Assembly: GCA_002973635.1 (NCBI GenBank)
Contig: CP027224.1
Location: 2,304,501-2,368,500, forward strand
Reading direction: 5' to 3'
Source of the DNA: Lysinibacillus sp. B2A1
GTDB lineage: Bacteria > Bacillota > Bacilli > Bacillales_A > Planococcaceae
Length of the DNA: 64,000 nucleotides
Shown here: positions 16,353 to 25,559 of the stretch, piece by piece
Numbering within the stretch: the first letter of the stretch is position 1
How the letters are laid out: the number at the start of each line of letters is the position of its first letter
Position numbers and translations under genes: made by a program
Notes under the pieces: generated by a model
Told to the model about the DNA's origin: nothing
Seen by the model: only the letters and a program-made list of their open reading frames with translations
The model's database searches: none

Positions 16353-16745
16353 ATGAAAACAGCGACACCAAATACAGAAACAGTACAAACAAAAGACATT
16401 CAAATTAGTGTGCTTTTTAAAAAAATGCAAAAAGACGATAAAAAAGAAGTTTTAATGTTTCATATCTTAACTGATGAAACGAAGCATGCAGCTGATTTAT
16501 TAAAGTTAACAGGTAAAATGACCATTTTAACAATTTCAGATGATGAGGGACCATATGAGCCAATTCAAGCTGAATTTGTGAACTTACAACGTGACAATAA
16601 AAAGACTGTACTTAAATTTAATGTAGCAACAGAGGATGTAGACCGAGTGAACGCAATTTATCCTGCAGCTGGTACCAATATTTCTTTATTAATACAGCCT
16701 CAACAAATGAGTATGGAAGATATAGAAGATGAACATGAGGCATAG
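16353..16745 (+). CDS. Hypothetical phage protein
   Basis: This 130-residue acidic protein has repeated beta-strand units (EVLMFHILTDETKHAADLL and TVLKFNVATEDVDRVNAIY look like an internal duplication) and an acidic tail. The start ATG has no clear ribosome site, and about 190 AT-rich bases precede it, so it may have its own promoter. The duplication suggests two similar small domains. Function is unknown. Confidence 0.65.
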   Translation: MKTATPNTETVQTKDIQISVLFKKMQKDDKKEVLMFHILTDETKHAADLLKLTGKMTILTISDDEGPYEPIQAEFVNLQRDNKKTVLKFNVATEDVDRVNAIYPAAGTNISLLIQPQQMSMEDIEDEHEA

Positions 16746-16778
16746 AGTATGATTGCTAAAATAGAAAGAACAATTCTT

Positions 16779-16812
16779 AGGGCTTCAAAAGTCCTGTGAA
16801 TTGCCCTTTTTA
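16779..16812. terminator. Terminator between convergent genes
   Basis: AGGGC at 16779-16783 pairs with GCCCT at 16803-16807, followed by TTTTTAA. It separates the gene ending at 16745 from the minus-strand gene ending at 16814. Confidence 0.5.
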
Positions 16813-16813
16813 A

Positions 16814-17659
16814 CTAATAATTATTAACTTTTTTAATAGATTCCTTGTAATTAGTTAGTAAGTGTAAAATATAATCAATATTTTCACCGGATGGTATTAT
16901 CCCAAAATTGTTAAGATGTTGGCTGAATGAAGGTTTATTTACAATGTCTAATGGCTCACCTTCTATATCATTAAAATCAATGTAGATTTGTACTGCTTCT
17001 CTAATTTTCATTCTTTGATTTCTGTCATCATTAGAAACTCTTTTGGGAGAATTCATTTTGGAAGAATTCATTTTCAAGCTATTTACTTCTCGTCTTACAC
17101 TTGAAATTTCATCGAGTATCAATTGTTGCACGTCAGAAACTGTAGTCTGATGTAATGCTGGAACTTTAAATTCTCCAAAATTACCAAGGAAAGTAGAGTA
17201 AGTTGGGTCATCTTTAGACTTTTTAAAGGTTTGACTAACTGCATTAGCTAACTCAGCCTGAAATTTTACAATTTTATTAAAACGTAAATCACTTGGATAA
17301 TTTAAGTGCTCAATGATTCCAGTGTCAAAAATAAAATCGGTTTTATCATCTTTTATAATTATTGTAGGTTTATCAAATGTTAGTCTCATACCTAATTCAA
17401 AAAGTACATTGGGGTTTCTGCCACTAATATCACAAATAACTATATCTGCATTATAGAGATTTTGAACAATTCTTTTATGTATTACGTCAATTTCTCCATC
17501 CGAATTGCTAACAATATCTGTTTTAAAATTGAATTCAATAATTTGAGAGACAGCTTGAGTAATAATTCCTTTTACTTCTAACCAATGTTCAGCAGTATAG
17601 TCAAACATAGAAGCAATTGGCATGATAATTCCGCAACGTAATTCTGGTTTGTTTTCCAA
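16814..17659 (-). CDS. Second nucleoside deoxyribosyltransferase/TIR-like protein
   Basis: This 281-residue protein has the same fold signature as the gene at 5651-6334, although the sequences differ: CGIIMPIASMFDYTAEHW at residues 9-26 and DIVICDISGRNPNVLFELG at 72-90, with Glu88 in the catalytic position. A C-terminal region after residue 165 includes a coiled coil and a helical domain. The ATG at 17659 has AAGAGGTGATATTC upstream. It lies as a single reversed gene between two replication genes, a typical cargo (moron) position. An effector of nucleotide- or NAD-depleting immunity is the leading hypothesis, not shown by sequence. Confidence 0.7.
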   Translation of the reverse strand: MENKPELRCGIIMPIASMFDYTAEHWLEVKGIITQAVSQIIEFNFKTDIVSNSDGEIDVIHKRIVQNLYNADIVICDISGRNPNVLFELGMRLTFDKPTIIIKDDKTDFIFDTGIIEHLNYPSDLRFNKIVKFQAELANAVSQTFKKSKDDPTYSTFLGNFGEFKVPALHQTTVSDVQQLILDEISSVRREVNSLKMNSSKMNSPKRVSNDDRNQRMKIREAVQIYIDFNDIEGEPLDIVNKPSFSQHLNNFGIIPSGENIDYILHLLTNYKESIKKVNNY

Positions 17660-17755
17660 TGAATATCACCTCTTAAAAATATTGTAATAATTTTATTTTA
17701 ATAGAGTTACTAATTTAATGAAAGCTTTAATGAAAAAGAAAGGAGGTGCTACGGT

Positions 17756-19648
17756 TTGAAGTCTACTATAAAGCCATTGCGCTACATCGAGCTAGAAGAA
17801 AAAAAGCCAAAACACTCATTCGACATATTTTCTACGGACCACAAAAATTATAAAGATGCTGGTGTCATTTTAACGAAAGATATTGTGGTCGTAGATTTTG
17901 ACACTAAATCAAATGCAGCCGAGTATGTTTACTCGGCTTATCCAACGTTACGAATCGAAACGAATCGAGGTTTTCACCTTTGGTATAAGCGTCCAAAGGC
18001 AGAGGGCATGACTACACCAATTAAAAACTATACAGATAAAACAACGGTGGCTGGATTAAAGGTCGATTATAAGACTGGCACTCGCTCACAAGCTACGATT
18101 AAGCAAAACGGCAAACTTCGACCAATGGAAAATGCTCATTATCTTGAAGATGTGAGTACATTACCAGAGCTTCCTTTGCTCTTGTATCCTTCTAAATTAA
18201 AACATAATTTACTAGGCATTAAAGAAGGGCAAGGGCGCAATAGTGCAATATACAGTCATTTACTCACAACGTTAGAGCAATATGGCACCGATATGATCAA
18301 TAATGAAACGCTGCAGATACTAGCAACCTTCATCAATACCAAAGTATTTGCTGAGCCAATGGGTGATGACGAGCTTAATAACACAATAAAATCCGTTTTA
18401 GAGAAAAAGCCGGCACCTAGTTCACAACAATGGCTAAATCCAAAAGACATGGTAATGACCAGTGAAGTTTTAGCTAAACGCCTGGATCTTCATTATTACA
18501 ACAATCAAATTTATTTTAAGCAGCTGGACCGTTATTTTAGTGATTCTAATAAGCTTCTTCGTGAAATAGACAAGCATATAAAATTAAAGCCAGCACAACA
18601 TAAGCAGTTGCTTGAGCTATTTAAAATTAAATCAAATGTAGTAGAGGACAATGATTTTGTTATCCAGCTGCCTAATGGCGTAATTATCGATGATGGCGAG
18701 CCAATAATAATTGATGCCGGTTTTACACCTTATTATTTGGATGTCCAATATGATGAAGATGCCTATGACGAGCATGTTGATAAATTTTTAGATTTCTTTA
18801 CTTGTAACCGAAAAGATTTACGCATCGTGATAGAAGAAATGTTTGGCCATATTTTAATGACCAAAGGTTTTCCACATAAAGTTTTCTTCTATAAGTCGGA
18901 AAAAGGGAACAACGGTAAATCAACCTTATTAAAAATGCTCACTTCATTCACAAATGGCCTCGAAACGAACGTGCCTTTAGATAAATTTGATGATGATACA
19001 GCTGTATATGGGATGTCCGGTAAATTGATGAACATTGCTGATGATATTGACGCGTCATATCTGGACAAATCGGCAAATTTCAAAACATTGGCTTCAGGAG
19101 ATCCAGTAATGTTGCGCCCAATCTATTCAAGCCCTATTACCATACGTTCAAAGGCAACTCTTATTTTTACTTGTAACAAGATGCCGCAATTTAAAGATAA
19201 ATCAGGTGGAATTGGTCGGCGATTAGTTGTCATTCCTTGTGATGCAGAAGTTAAAGTTATCGATGAAAATTTAGATGAAAAGCTTTCGAGTGATACAGCC
19301 AAGTCTTACATACTAAAACTAGCACTCGAAGGAATTAAGAGAATACGCAAGAATGGCAATAAACTGTCTGAATCAGCCACAATCGAACAGCAAACAATTG
19401 AATATTTCATTCAATCGGATAGTGCTCTTTCATTTTTACATCAATATAGCGATGAAATCGATGGAAAGAGGACCAGAGATGTTTACGCAATGTATGTAGC
19501 TTACTGTGAAGATGAAGGAAACAAGCCTGCTGGAAGTACCGAATTCGGTCGTAGGATGAAGAAGGAAGGCTGGGAATCAAGGGTGGTAAAAGTTATGGGT
19601 AATTCTGTAAGAGTTTATAAAAAGGTTACGGATGAGGTGACAGGATGA
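17756..19648 (+). CDS. Phage primase-helicase (prim-pol N-terminus, D5-like SF3 helicase)
   Basis: This 630-residue protein has an N-terminal primase-polymerase-like domain (VVVDFDTK near residues 45-52, with a following G-F-H-L-W). A C-terminal SF3 helicase has Walker A EKGNNGKST (about 382-390), the B motif NIADDID, and sensor residues in FTCNKMPQF. It primes and unwinds at the phage origin. TTG 17756 follows a strong AAAGGAGGTG. It is immediately followed by the candidate origin. Confidence 0.9.
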   Translation: MKSTIKPLRYIELEEKKPKHSFDIFSTDHKNYKDAGVILTKDIVVVDFDTKSNAAEYVYSAYPTLRIETNRGFHLWYKRPKAEGMTTPIKNYTDKTTVAGLKVDYKTGTRSQATIKQNGKLRPMENAHYLEDVSTLPELPLLLYPSKLKHNLLGIKEGQGRNSAIYSHLLTTLEQYGTDMINNETLQILATFINTKVFAEPMGDDELNNTIKSVLEKKPAPSSQQWLNPKDMVMTSEVLAKRLDLHYYNNQIYFKQLDRYFSDSNKLLREIDKHIKLKPAQHKQLLELFKIKSNVVEDNDFVIQLPNGVIIDDGEPIIIDAGFTPYYLDVQYDEDAYDEHVDKFLDFFTCNRKDLRIVIEEMFGHILMTKGFPHKVFFYKSEKGNNGKSTLLKMLTSFTNGLETNVPLDKFDDDTAVYGMSGKLMNIADDIDASYLDKSANFKTLASGDPVMLRPIYSSPITIRSKATLIFTCNKMPQFKDKSGGIGRRLVVIPCDAEVKVIDENLDEKLSSDTAKSYILKLALEGIKRIRKNGNKLSESATIEQQTIEYFIQSDSALSFLHQYSDEIDGKRTRDVYAMYVAYCEDEGNKPAGSTEFGRRMKKEGWESRVVKVMGNSVRVYKKVTDEVTG

Positions 19649-19654
19649 TGGTAA

Positions 19655-19990
19655 ACATATGTAACCTTCCTTAAAACTATATATATCAAGGGTTTATCTA
19701 TCATTTTAATCATAGTAGGTTACAAATGAAAAAATACATCTGTAACCTCTACAAACCCTTATTATATATATATTTATATTATTATTATTTCTTTAGTTAC
19801 AGATAAATAATAGATATAAGTATATAAAAAATAAATAAAAAGAAAAAAAGAAAAGAAATAAAAAAATATATAAAGAAAACACACCAAAATATCTGTATAT
19901 CTGTAACCAATCCTCTCAAAACGTTGATATATCAACATTATTAAGGTTACATACAGCTTGTAACTATGAGTAACACGATTTGTAACCTTT
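19655..19990. other. Candidate phage replication origin (iterons + AT-rich core)
   Basis: This gene-free stretch holds exact GTAACC or GGTTAC hexamers at 19661, 19718, 19742, 19903, 19945 and 19982, with near copies at 19795, 19960 and 19970. They flank a roughly 120-base nearly pure A/T tract (19755-19895). A perfect 14-base palindrome, GTTGATATATCAAC, is at 19923-19936. Iterons around an unwinding element, directly after the primase-helicase gene, form the usual layout of a phage origin. Confidence 0.6.
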
Positions 19991-20010
19991 ATTGAAAGTA
20001 GGTGCTTAAT

Positions 20011-20421
20011 ATGAGTAAATTCGCATGGCTCAAAGATTATCGAGAGCTAGAATATGAAATTGCTTATTTAGAACTTAATTTAGTACGAACGAAAACAGAA
20101 TTGAAACGCTGGGTACAAGGTGATTTAGCAAAAGTAAAATTAGCTGCTGATAGCCAAGGAAGTAAGGTAGAGGAAATTATTGAACAGATTGAATGGGAAC
20201 TTGCTCATAAGATGAATAATCTATTTGATATAAAAAAATTAGTCAAAACTTTTGAAGGACTTGAACACAGAATTTTAATAGGTAAATACATTGAGCATAA
20301 AACTTTAGAACAAGTGGCAGAGGAATTAGGATACAGTGCTCAATATATTTATAATAAGCATGCACAAATAAGACGGATGGTATCATTTGCTGAAAGCTAT
20401 AAGGTAAAATCTATACAGTAA
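20011..20421 (+). CDS. Sigma-like late transcription regulator
   Basis: This 136-residue protein has a helical N-terminus and a C-terminal sigma-70 region 4-like helix-turn-helix: KTLEQVAEELGYSAQYIYNK near residues 98-117. It resembles DUF1492/ArpU-type phage proteins that switch on late genes. ATG 20011 has AAAGTAGGTG upstream and is preferred over GTG 20002. It sits directly before the packaging genes, the standard place for this role. Confidence 0.75.
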   Translation: MSKFAWLKDYRELEYEIAYLELNLVRTKTELKRWVQGDLAKVKLAADSQGSKVEEIIEQIEWELAHKMNNLFDIKKLVKTFEGLEHRILIGKYIEHKTLEQVAEELGYSAQYIYNKHAQIRRMVSFAESYKVKSIQ

Positions 20422-20545
20422 AATCTTCACATAATATTACCTTAAGTTAAGCCAATGTTAAGTATTGAAAAACCGTTATATGATGGTAGTGTAATAGTTT
20501 TCGGAGAGACTATTTCTAGGTTTGCCATAAAAGGTTACTCCATGT

Positions 20546-20576
20546 AGAGACTACTAAATTGGTAGTCTCTTTTTAT
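20546..20576 (+). terminator. Strong rho-independent terminator
   Basis: AGAGACTAC pairs perfectly with GTAGTCTCT around a 7-base loop, followed by TTTTAT. It separates early from late transcription, upstream of the small genes before the terminase. Confidence 0.85.
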
Positions 20577-20633
20577 AATGACAATACATTCCATTTATCC
20601 TATGATATAGATAGGTAGATGGGAGGTGATTTC

Positions 20634-20957
20634 ATGACACAACAAGTTTTTATTGAGAATGGTTTAAAGCAATGGAAGCAAGAATTGGAAAACGAGATAA
20701 GTAATTTAAATTCTGCATATATAGGACACAGAAATAAAATTGAACTGAATACTGTGAAATTAGAACTTCTTAATGATTCTATTTCAACAGTTGACAAGCA
20801 ACTTAGAGAAGAATTTGAAAAAAATTACATTGAGCCTATTAAAGCAGATATTGAAATGTTAGTTACTCTTGAAAAAGATGCGAGAATTAAGTTGCGTATC
20901 AAACAGAATCAATTAACGGGTTTAATTGAAAATATTCAAAGACAAATACAAAACTAA
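20634..20957 (+). CDS. Coiled-coil phage protein
   Basis: This 107-residue protein is almost entirely helical with heptads (WKQELENEISNLNSAYIG, then KLELLNDSISTVDKQLREE). ATG 20634 follows GGGAGGTGATTTC. A terminator is on each side, so it appears to be transcribed as a single unit. Function is unknown. Confidence 0.65.
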   Translation: MTQQVFIENGLKQWKQELENEISNLNSAYIGHRNKIELNTVKLELLNDSISTVDKQLREEFEKNYIEPIKADIEMLVTLEKDARIKLRIKQNQLTGLIENIQRQIQN

Positions 20958-20963
20958 TATAAA

Positions 20964-20991
20964 GTCACGTTCATTATGAGCGTGGCTTTTT
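20964..20991 (+). terminator. Rho-independent terminator
   Basis: A 9-bp stem (GTCACGTTC with GAGCGTGGC) has a 5-base loop and is followed by five T. Confidence 0.8.
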
Positions 20992-21017
20992 GTTATGCCT
21001 TGAGAGGTGGTGTTCAC

Positions 21018-21164
21018 ATGGAACTCATGCAGCTATGGGTAAACGTATTCCTTAGTGTATTTATAATAGTGTCTACTATTGTCAATGAGATAACACATCG
21101 CAGGAAGATAGATGAAGCATATAAGCGTGGGCTATCAGATGCAATGACAAAGAAAGAATATTAA
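21018..21164 (+). CDS. Small single-span membrane protein
   Basis: This 48-residue protein has one transmembrane segment (LWVNVFLSVFIIVSTIV, residues 6-22) followed by a basic cytosolic tail, T-H-R-R-K. ATG 21018 has GAGAGGTGGTG upstream. Function is unknown. Confidence 0.6.
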   Translation: MELMQLWVNVFLSVFIIVSTIVNEITHRRKIDEAYKRGLSDAMTKKEY

Positions 21165-21182
21165 TTAGTAGGGGTATTAACA

Positions 21183-21368
21183 ATGAAGATGTCTGTAACG
21201 ATTGTATGTGATTGTGGCAGGGTAATTACATTCAATGTAAAGCAAGATAAGGATGGTCTACACTTGATTGATTCCATTGATGAATCAGGAGTGTTGACAG
21301 CTTCACCAACAACAGACTATACAACTCTCATTCGTTGTGTATGTGGTCATGAGATAGAGTTGTACTAA
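21183..21368 (+). CDS. Small zinc-ribbon-like phage protein
   Basis: This 61-residue protein has two Cys pairs, CDCG at residues 9-12 and CVCGHE near 53-58, spaced like a zinc ribbon. The start is at 21183 after GTAGGGGTATTAACA. It lies next to the candidate cos site and the terminase genes. No family name can be given. Confidence 0.6.
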   Translation: MKMSVTIVCDCGRVITFNVKQDKDGLHLIDSIDESGVLTASPTTDYTTLIRCVCGHEIELY

Positions 21369-21384
21369 AGCTTTAAGCCTGTCA

Positions 21385-21450
21385 TACCAAGTCTTTGGGT
21401 CCTTCCCAGGAGGGGAGGGCTATGCGGGGCTTGCGACTCCCGCGGCTTGC
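21385..21450. other. Candidate cos site, GC-rich, before the terminase
   Basis: A conspicuously GC-rich stretch in AT-rich sequence contains GGGTCCTTCCCAGGAGGGGA and GCGGGGCTTGCGACTCCCGC, the latter with GCGGG/CCCGC arms. It sits just upstream of a Nu1/gpA-type terminase, where lambda-type phages carry cos. The nick positions cannot be read from sequence. Confidence 0.5.
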
Positions 21451-21503
21451 CTATTTTTAATTTAAAAATTTTACTTCGGAACTTCGGAATTGAGGTGAAC
21501 AAA

Positions 21504-22016
21504 TTGGACGGTTTTAAAGAAGAAAAAGGCAGAGTGCTTATTCGTACAAATAGGCTTTGTGAATTGATTGAAATCAGCGACAGAACGCTAACTGATTGGA
21601 AAAGACAAGGGCTGACACAGCATAGTCGTGGTTGGTGGGATCTGCAGCATGTTTTAAAATGGCGAGGCGAAATTTATAACGGTGATTCCGAAACAAGTAA
21701 GTCTGTAAATCTGCAACAAAAAAAGCTAGAAGCAGAGGTTGCTTTTAAAGAATCCCAAACAGAACTTGCTCGTATAAAAATGGATATTGCCGAAGGTAAA
21801 TACATTGAAAAAGAAATTGTGGAAGCAGAACTCACTCGCTTTTTCTTGGTATTTAAAAAATCAGCCATGATGTTACCTCGAAAATTAATTGGTTTCATCA
21901 CCGGATATTTAGATCCTATGGAATTACGAAAAGTAGAAAAACAAATTTCAGAGCTTATAAATGATGCGTTGAATCAAATGAGTGTGGATGGTGTTTATAA
22001 TGCCAAGAAAAAGTAA
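21504..22016 (+). CDS. Terminase small subunit (Nu1-like)
   Basis: This 170-residue protein has an N-terminal winged-helix-like motif (ISDRTLTDWKRQGLTQH, residues 26-42), then a helical oligomerisation region. It pairs with a gpA-type large subunit and should recognise cos. TTG 21504 with GAGGTGAACAAA is the likely start; a longer frame back to 21447 has no ribosome site and enters the cos-like region. Confidence 0.82.
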   Translation: MDGFKEEKGRVLIRTNRLCELIEISDRTLTDWKRQGLTQHSRGWWDLQHVLKWRGEIYNGDSETSKSVNLQQKKLEAEVAFKESQTELARIKMDIAEGKYIEKEIVEAELTRFFLVFKKSAMMLPRKLIGFITGYLDPMELRKVEKQISELINDALNQMSVDGVYNAKKK

Positions 22017-23820
22017 AAATGAATTACCGACATACTTAAAAAATGCATTACGACATTTAAAGCCTCCTGAAAATTTAACTGTTAGCCAATGGGCTGAGAA
22101 ATATAGAAAATTAGATCCAAAAACAAGTGCAATTCCTGGACCATGGCGAAATGAAATGACACCATATTTGGTTGAAATTATGGATGAATTTAATAATCCA
22201 GAAACAGAAGAAATTATCTTTATTAAACCAACGCAAGTCGGTGGGACAGAGGTTTTATTAAATGTTTTAGGCTACGTAGTTATGCAAGATCCTAATCCTG
22301 CAATGGTTGTTTATCCAACAGATGATTTAGCCGAATCTGTATCAGAAAATCGTATTCAACCAATGTTCCAACTATCTGGCGTGCTTAAAAGTAAATTTAA
22401 AAAGAATGAATCAAGTCGTTTGGAACTACAGTTTGATGGTATGTATCTATCATTGACAGGGGCAAATTCACCAGCGTCATTATCTTCAAAAGCAATGCGG
22501 TATTTATTACTGGATGAAGTAGATAAGTATCCTGGTGCATCCAAAAAAGAAGCCGATCCAATTAAATTGGCACGTGAGCGTACTAAAACATTTTCAAATA
22601 GTAAAGTTTTTATCACGTCCACACCAACAATTAGAATTGGCCATATTGCAAAAGCAAAAGATACAGCCGATGTAGTAAAGCATTTCTTTTTACCTTGCTG
22701 TCATTGTGGCGAAATGATAGAGCTCAAATTTAAGCAAATAAAATGGCCAAAAGAGGAAGGGATGAGTGAGGTTGATCGTGCTGAGTTTGCTCATTATGTA
22801 TGCCAAGAATGTGGCTGTATCATTACGGATCAACATAAAATTCAAATGTTGAGGTTGGGGAAATGGGAAGCTGTAGAACAACGAACTAAATTTCCTCGTA
22901 AAGTTGCATATTGGATGAATACTTTGTATTCACCATTTGTTACATTTGGAGCCATTGCAAAAGAATTTTTAACATCAAAGGATGATCCTGAAGCATTTCA
23001 AAACTTCGTCAATTCTTGGCTAGCAGAAGTTTGGGAAGATACCAAACTAAAAACCAATGCGGATATGGTTAAGGAACGACAAACGGATATTCCTGAATTT
23101 ACGGTTCCAGAATGGGCCGAGCTATTAACTGCAGGTGTCGATGTCCAGGAAACAAGTTTATACTATACAATTCGAGCTTGGGGAAAATATATGACTTCTC
23201 AATTAGTTGCGAAGGGTCAAGTATCAAGTTTCACTGATATTGAAAACATCATGAATGCTGAATTTTATAAAGAAAATGGCGAAATAATGATAGTTAATGC
23301 AGCTGGAATTGACTCAGGTGACCAAACAGATGAGGTTTATGATTTTTGTGCACGAAATAGTGAATGGGCTATTCCAATCAAAGGTGTTGGTGATGGGCTT
23401 CATCACTTCCGTATTAGTAAGGTAAACCGTACATCATCATCTGCTTATGGTATGCAATTAATACTTATCGATGGTGGTAAATATAAAGATATGATCGCAT
23501 CTCGAATGAAAAAGAAAAACGGTACAGGATCATGGATGGTTTATAAAGGAATTGATGACGATTATGCTGAGCAAGTAACGGCTGAACATAAAATAAATGA
23601 AAAACGTAGTGGGCGGACCGTTTCTGTATGGGTAAAGAAATCTTCCCATGCTGATAACCACTATCTTGATTGTGAAGTATATAACTTTGCAATGGCTGAT
23701 GTATTAGGTGTTAGAACGTTGCACCTATTACAAGAGGAACCGCCAGTTGAAGAAAACATAAACGTGGATGCTGAAGAATTTAATAATGACTGGCTAGGTA
23801 TCAATAAAAAACAGTGGTAG
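22000..23820 (+). CDS. Terminase large subunit (lambda gpA family)
   Basis: This 606-residue packaging motor and nuclease has an ATPase with KPTQVGGTE (about residues 76-84) as the Walker-like loop and LLLDEVDKYP (about 170). It also has a Zn-binding CCHCGEM...CQECGC insertion and a C-terminal nuclease region with DSGDQTDEVYDF-type acidic motifs. This places it in the GpA rather than the Terminase_3/6 family. ATG 22000 overlaps the small subunit by 17 bases. Confidence 0.92.
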   Translation: MPRKSKNELPTYLKNALRHLKPPENLTVSQWAEKYRKLDPKTSAIPGPWRNEMTPYLVEIMDEFNNPETEEIIFIKPTQVGGTEVLLNVLGYVVMQDPNPAMVVYPTDDLAESVSENRIQPMFQLSGVLKSKFKKNESSRLELQFDGMYLSLTGANSPASLSSKAMRYLLLDEVDKYPGASKKEADPIKLARERTKTFSNSKVFITSTPTIRIGHIAKAKDTADVVKHFFLPCCHCGEMIELKFKQIKWPKEEGMSEVDRAEFAHYVCQECGCIITDQHKIQMLRLGKWEAVEQRTKFPRKVAYWMNTLYSPFVTFGAIAKEFLTSKDDPEAFQNFVNSWLAEVWEDTKLKTNADMVKERQTDIPEFTVPEWAELLTAGVDVQETSLYYTIRAWGKYMTSQLVAKGQVSSFTDIENIMNAEFYKENGEIMIVNAAGIDSGDQTDEVYDFCARNSEWAIPIKGVGDGLHHFRISKVNRTSSSAYGMQLILIDGGKYKDMIASRMKKKNGTGSWMVYKGIDDDYAEQVTAEHKINEKRSGRTVSVWVKKSSHADNHYLDCEVYNFAMADVLGVRTLHLLQEEPPVEENINVDAEEFNNDWLGINKKQW

Positions 23821-23832
23821 GAGGTGTGGAAA

Positions 23833-24048
23833 ATGAGCATAGAGGAACAACTACAGCAAGTAAATAATGCGATTGCAGCTATTGAAATTGGTGGACAAGA
23901 GTATCAAATCGGTTCCAGGCGTTTAAAACGAGCTGATTTATCATTACTTTATCGGCGTCAGAAAGAGCTTCAAGGGGAGTTAGAGGTTGAAAAGTCAGAT
24001 AGCATTGGCTTGGCCAACACATCTGTCGCCATATTTGACAGAAGGTAG
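23833..24048 (+). CDS. gpW-like head-tail joining protein
   Basis: This 71-residue protein lies between terminase and portal, as gpW does in lambda-type packaging clusters. Residues 20-34 (EYQIGSRRLKRADLS) match the gpW pattern. ATG 23833 follows GTAGGAGGTGTGG. Confidence 0.75.
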   Translation: MSIEEQLQQVNNAIAAIEIGGQEYQIGSRRLKRADLSLLYRRQKELQGELEVEKSDSIGLANTSVAIFDRR

Positions 24049-24056
24049 GTGGAAAA

Positions 24057-25559
24057 TTGAACTTTTTAGACAGAACCATCGCATGGTTTTCTCCTGAATC
24101 AGCGTATAAACGTATGGGTTATCGTCAAGCAGTTAATCAAATGCGTTCTTATGATGCAGCTGGTGATGATCATTTGAATGCAGGATGGCGAGCAATAAAT
24201 GCAAAGGCTGAATCAACTGACGGCATGTATCGAGACACAATTCGAGCGAGAAGCCGTGATTTAGAACGTAATAGTGACATCTTAGAGAGTGTTGTTTTAG
24301 CATTTGAACGAAATGTTGTTGGTGGTGGTTTTAAGTTACAGGCTAAAACGGAAAATGAAGATTTAAATACAACAATTGAAACATTATTTAAATTGTGGTG
24401 TCGTCCTAAGAATTGTGATGTAACACAGCAACAAAGCTTTTCTGAAATCTGTCAAATGCTTGTTAGGCGTCAAAAGGTAGATGGCGGGATAATTGTAGTC
24501 TTGCGGTATATTGACGATGGGGTTGTTCCATTGTCGTTGCAATTGTATGAAGTAGATGATCTGGACACAATGATTCCTACAACCACTACTAAAAAGATAG
24601 TAAATGGCATTGAGTACAATGCCTATAATCGGCCAATTGCCTATTATTTAAAAAAGTACGATGCATATGGAAACTATATCGGTACATCTGAGCGAATTGA
24701 TGCTAAAGATGTGCTTTTTTTATTCAAGAAAAAGCGTCCAAGTCAATTAAGAGAAATGAGTGAATTGTCCTCAACGCTTCCAAGGGTTCGTGATATGAAT
24801 CAATTTATGGAAGCTGTCAGCGTAAAAGAACGTGTGGCAGCATTACTTGCAGTGTTAATTAAAAGAATGATACCGAATGGTAGTGGAAATGTCGGACGTT
24901 CAAGTGGAGGTCCTGAAAGACGTAGCGGATATGCAGGTAAAATGTTGAGTCCAGGTATGATTATGGAGCTTAATCCAGGGGATGACGTAAGTGTGGTTCA
25001 ACCACCGGCACAAGCTGCTAATTCATCTGAGTTCATTCGTTTACAACAGCGTCTATCTGGTGCATCACAAGGTATTTCTTATGAAGTGGCAGCGCGTGAT
25101 ATGTCACAGGTCAATTATTCATCAGCTCGACAAGGGTTAATAGAGGATCAAAAAACATATTTGATGCAGCAACAATATTTAATTGATCATTTCTTTATTC
25201 CAGTATACGAGGCATTCATAGAATCAGCTGTTTTGGCTGGAAAGGTTAGTATTAAAGACTTCCATACCAAAAAGGAAAGTTATCTAAGGCATGAATGGGT
25301 CGCACCAGGTATGAAATGGATTGATCCGTTAAAAGAAGCTAATGCAAATAAAATAGCTCTTGAAACCAACCAAACAACGCTTGCTGAAATTGCAGGTAAC
25401 ACAGGGAATGATTGGCGTGAAATCATTGATCAACGTGCTCTTGAAATCGAATATATGCGAGAAAAGGGGGTGATAAGTAGTGAGTCAAGTACCGAATCCG
25501 AAGAAATCGACCAGCTCATCAAAGAAACAGATGAAGAAAAACCAGAAGATGAATCGTGA
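24057..25559 (+). CDS. Portal protein (lambda gpB family)
   Basis: This 500-residue portal has R-S-Y-D-A-A and RDTIRARSRDLERNSDILES near residues 58-78, typical of lambda-family portals. It forms the dodecameric DNA entry at the capsid vertex. TTG 24057 follows GTAGGTGGAAAA. The C-terminal 25 residues are acidic and overlap the protease gene by 80 bases in another frame. Confidence 0.9.
   Translation: MNFLDRTIAWFSPESAYKRMGYRQAVNQMRSYDAAGDDHLNAGWRAINAKAESTDGMYRDTIRARSRDLERNSDILESVVLAFERNVVGGGFKLQAKTENEDLNTTIETLFKLWCRPKNCDVTQQQSFSEICQMLVRRQKVDGGIIVVLRYIDDGVVPLSLQLYEVDDLDTMIPTTTTKKIVNGIEYNAYNRPIAYYLKKYDAYGNYIGTSERIDAKDVLFLFKKKRPSQLREMSELSSTLPRVRDMNQFMEAVSVKERVAALLAVLIKRMIPNGSGNVGRSSGGPERRSGYAGKMLSPGMIMELNPGDDVSVVQPPAQAANSSEFIRLQQRLSGASQGISYEVAARDMSQVNYSSARQGLIEDQKTYLMQQQYLIDHFFIPVYEAFIESAVLAGKVSIKDFHTKKESYLRHEWVAPGMKWIDPLKEANANKIALETNQTTLAEIAGNTGNDWREIIDQRALEIEYMREKGVISSESSTESEEIDQLIKETDEEKPEDES

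Noticed and set aside
19740..19900. AT-rich tract considered as a CRISPR or simple repeat array
   Set aside because: There are no regularly spaced repeats with unique spacers. The hexamers are irregular and in both orientations.
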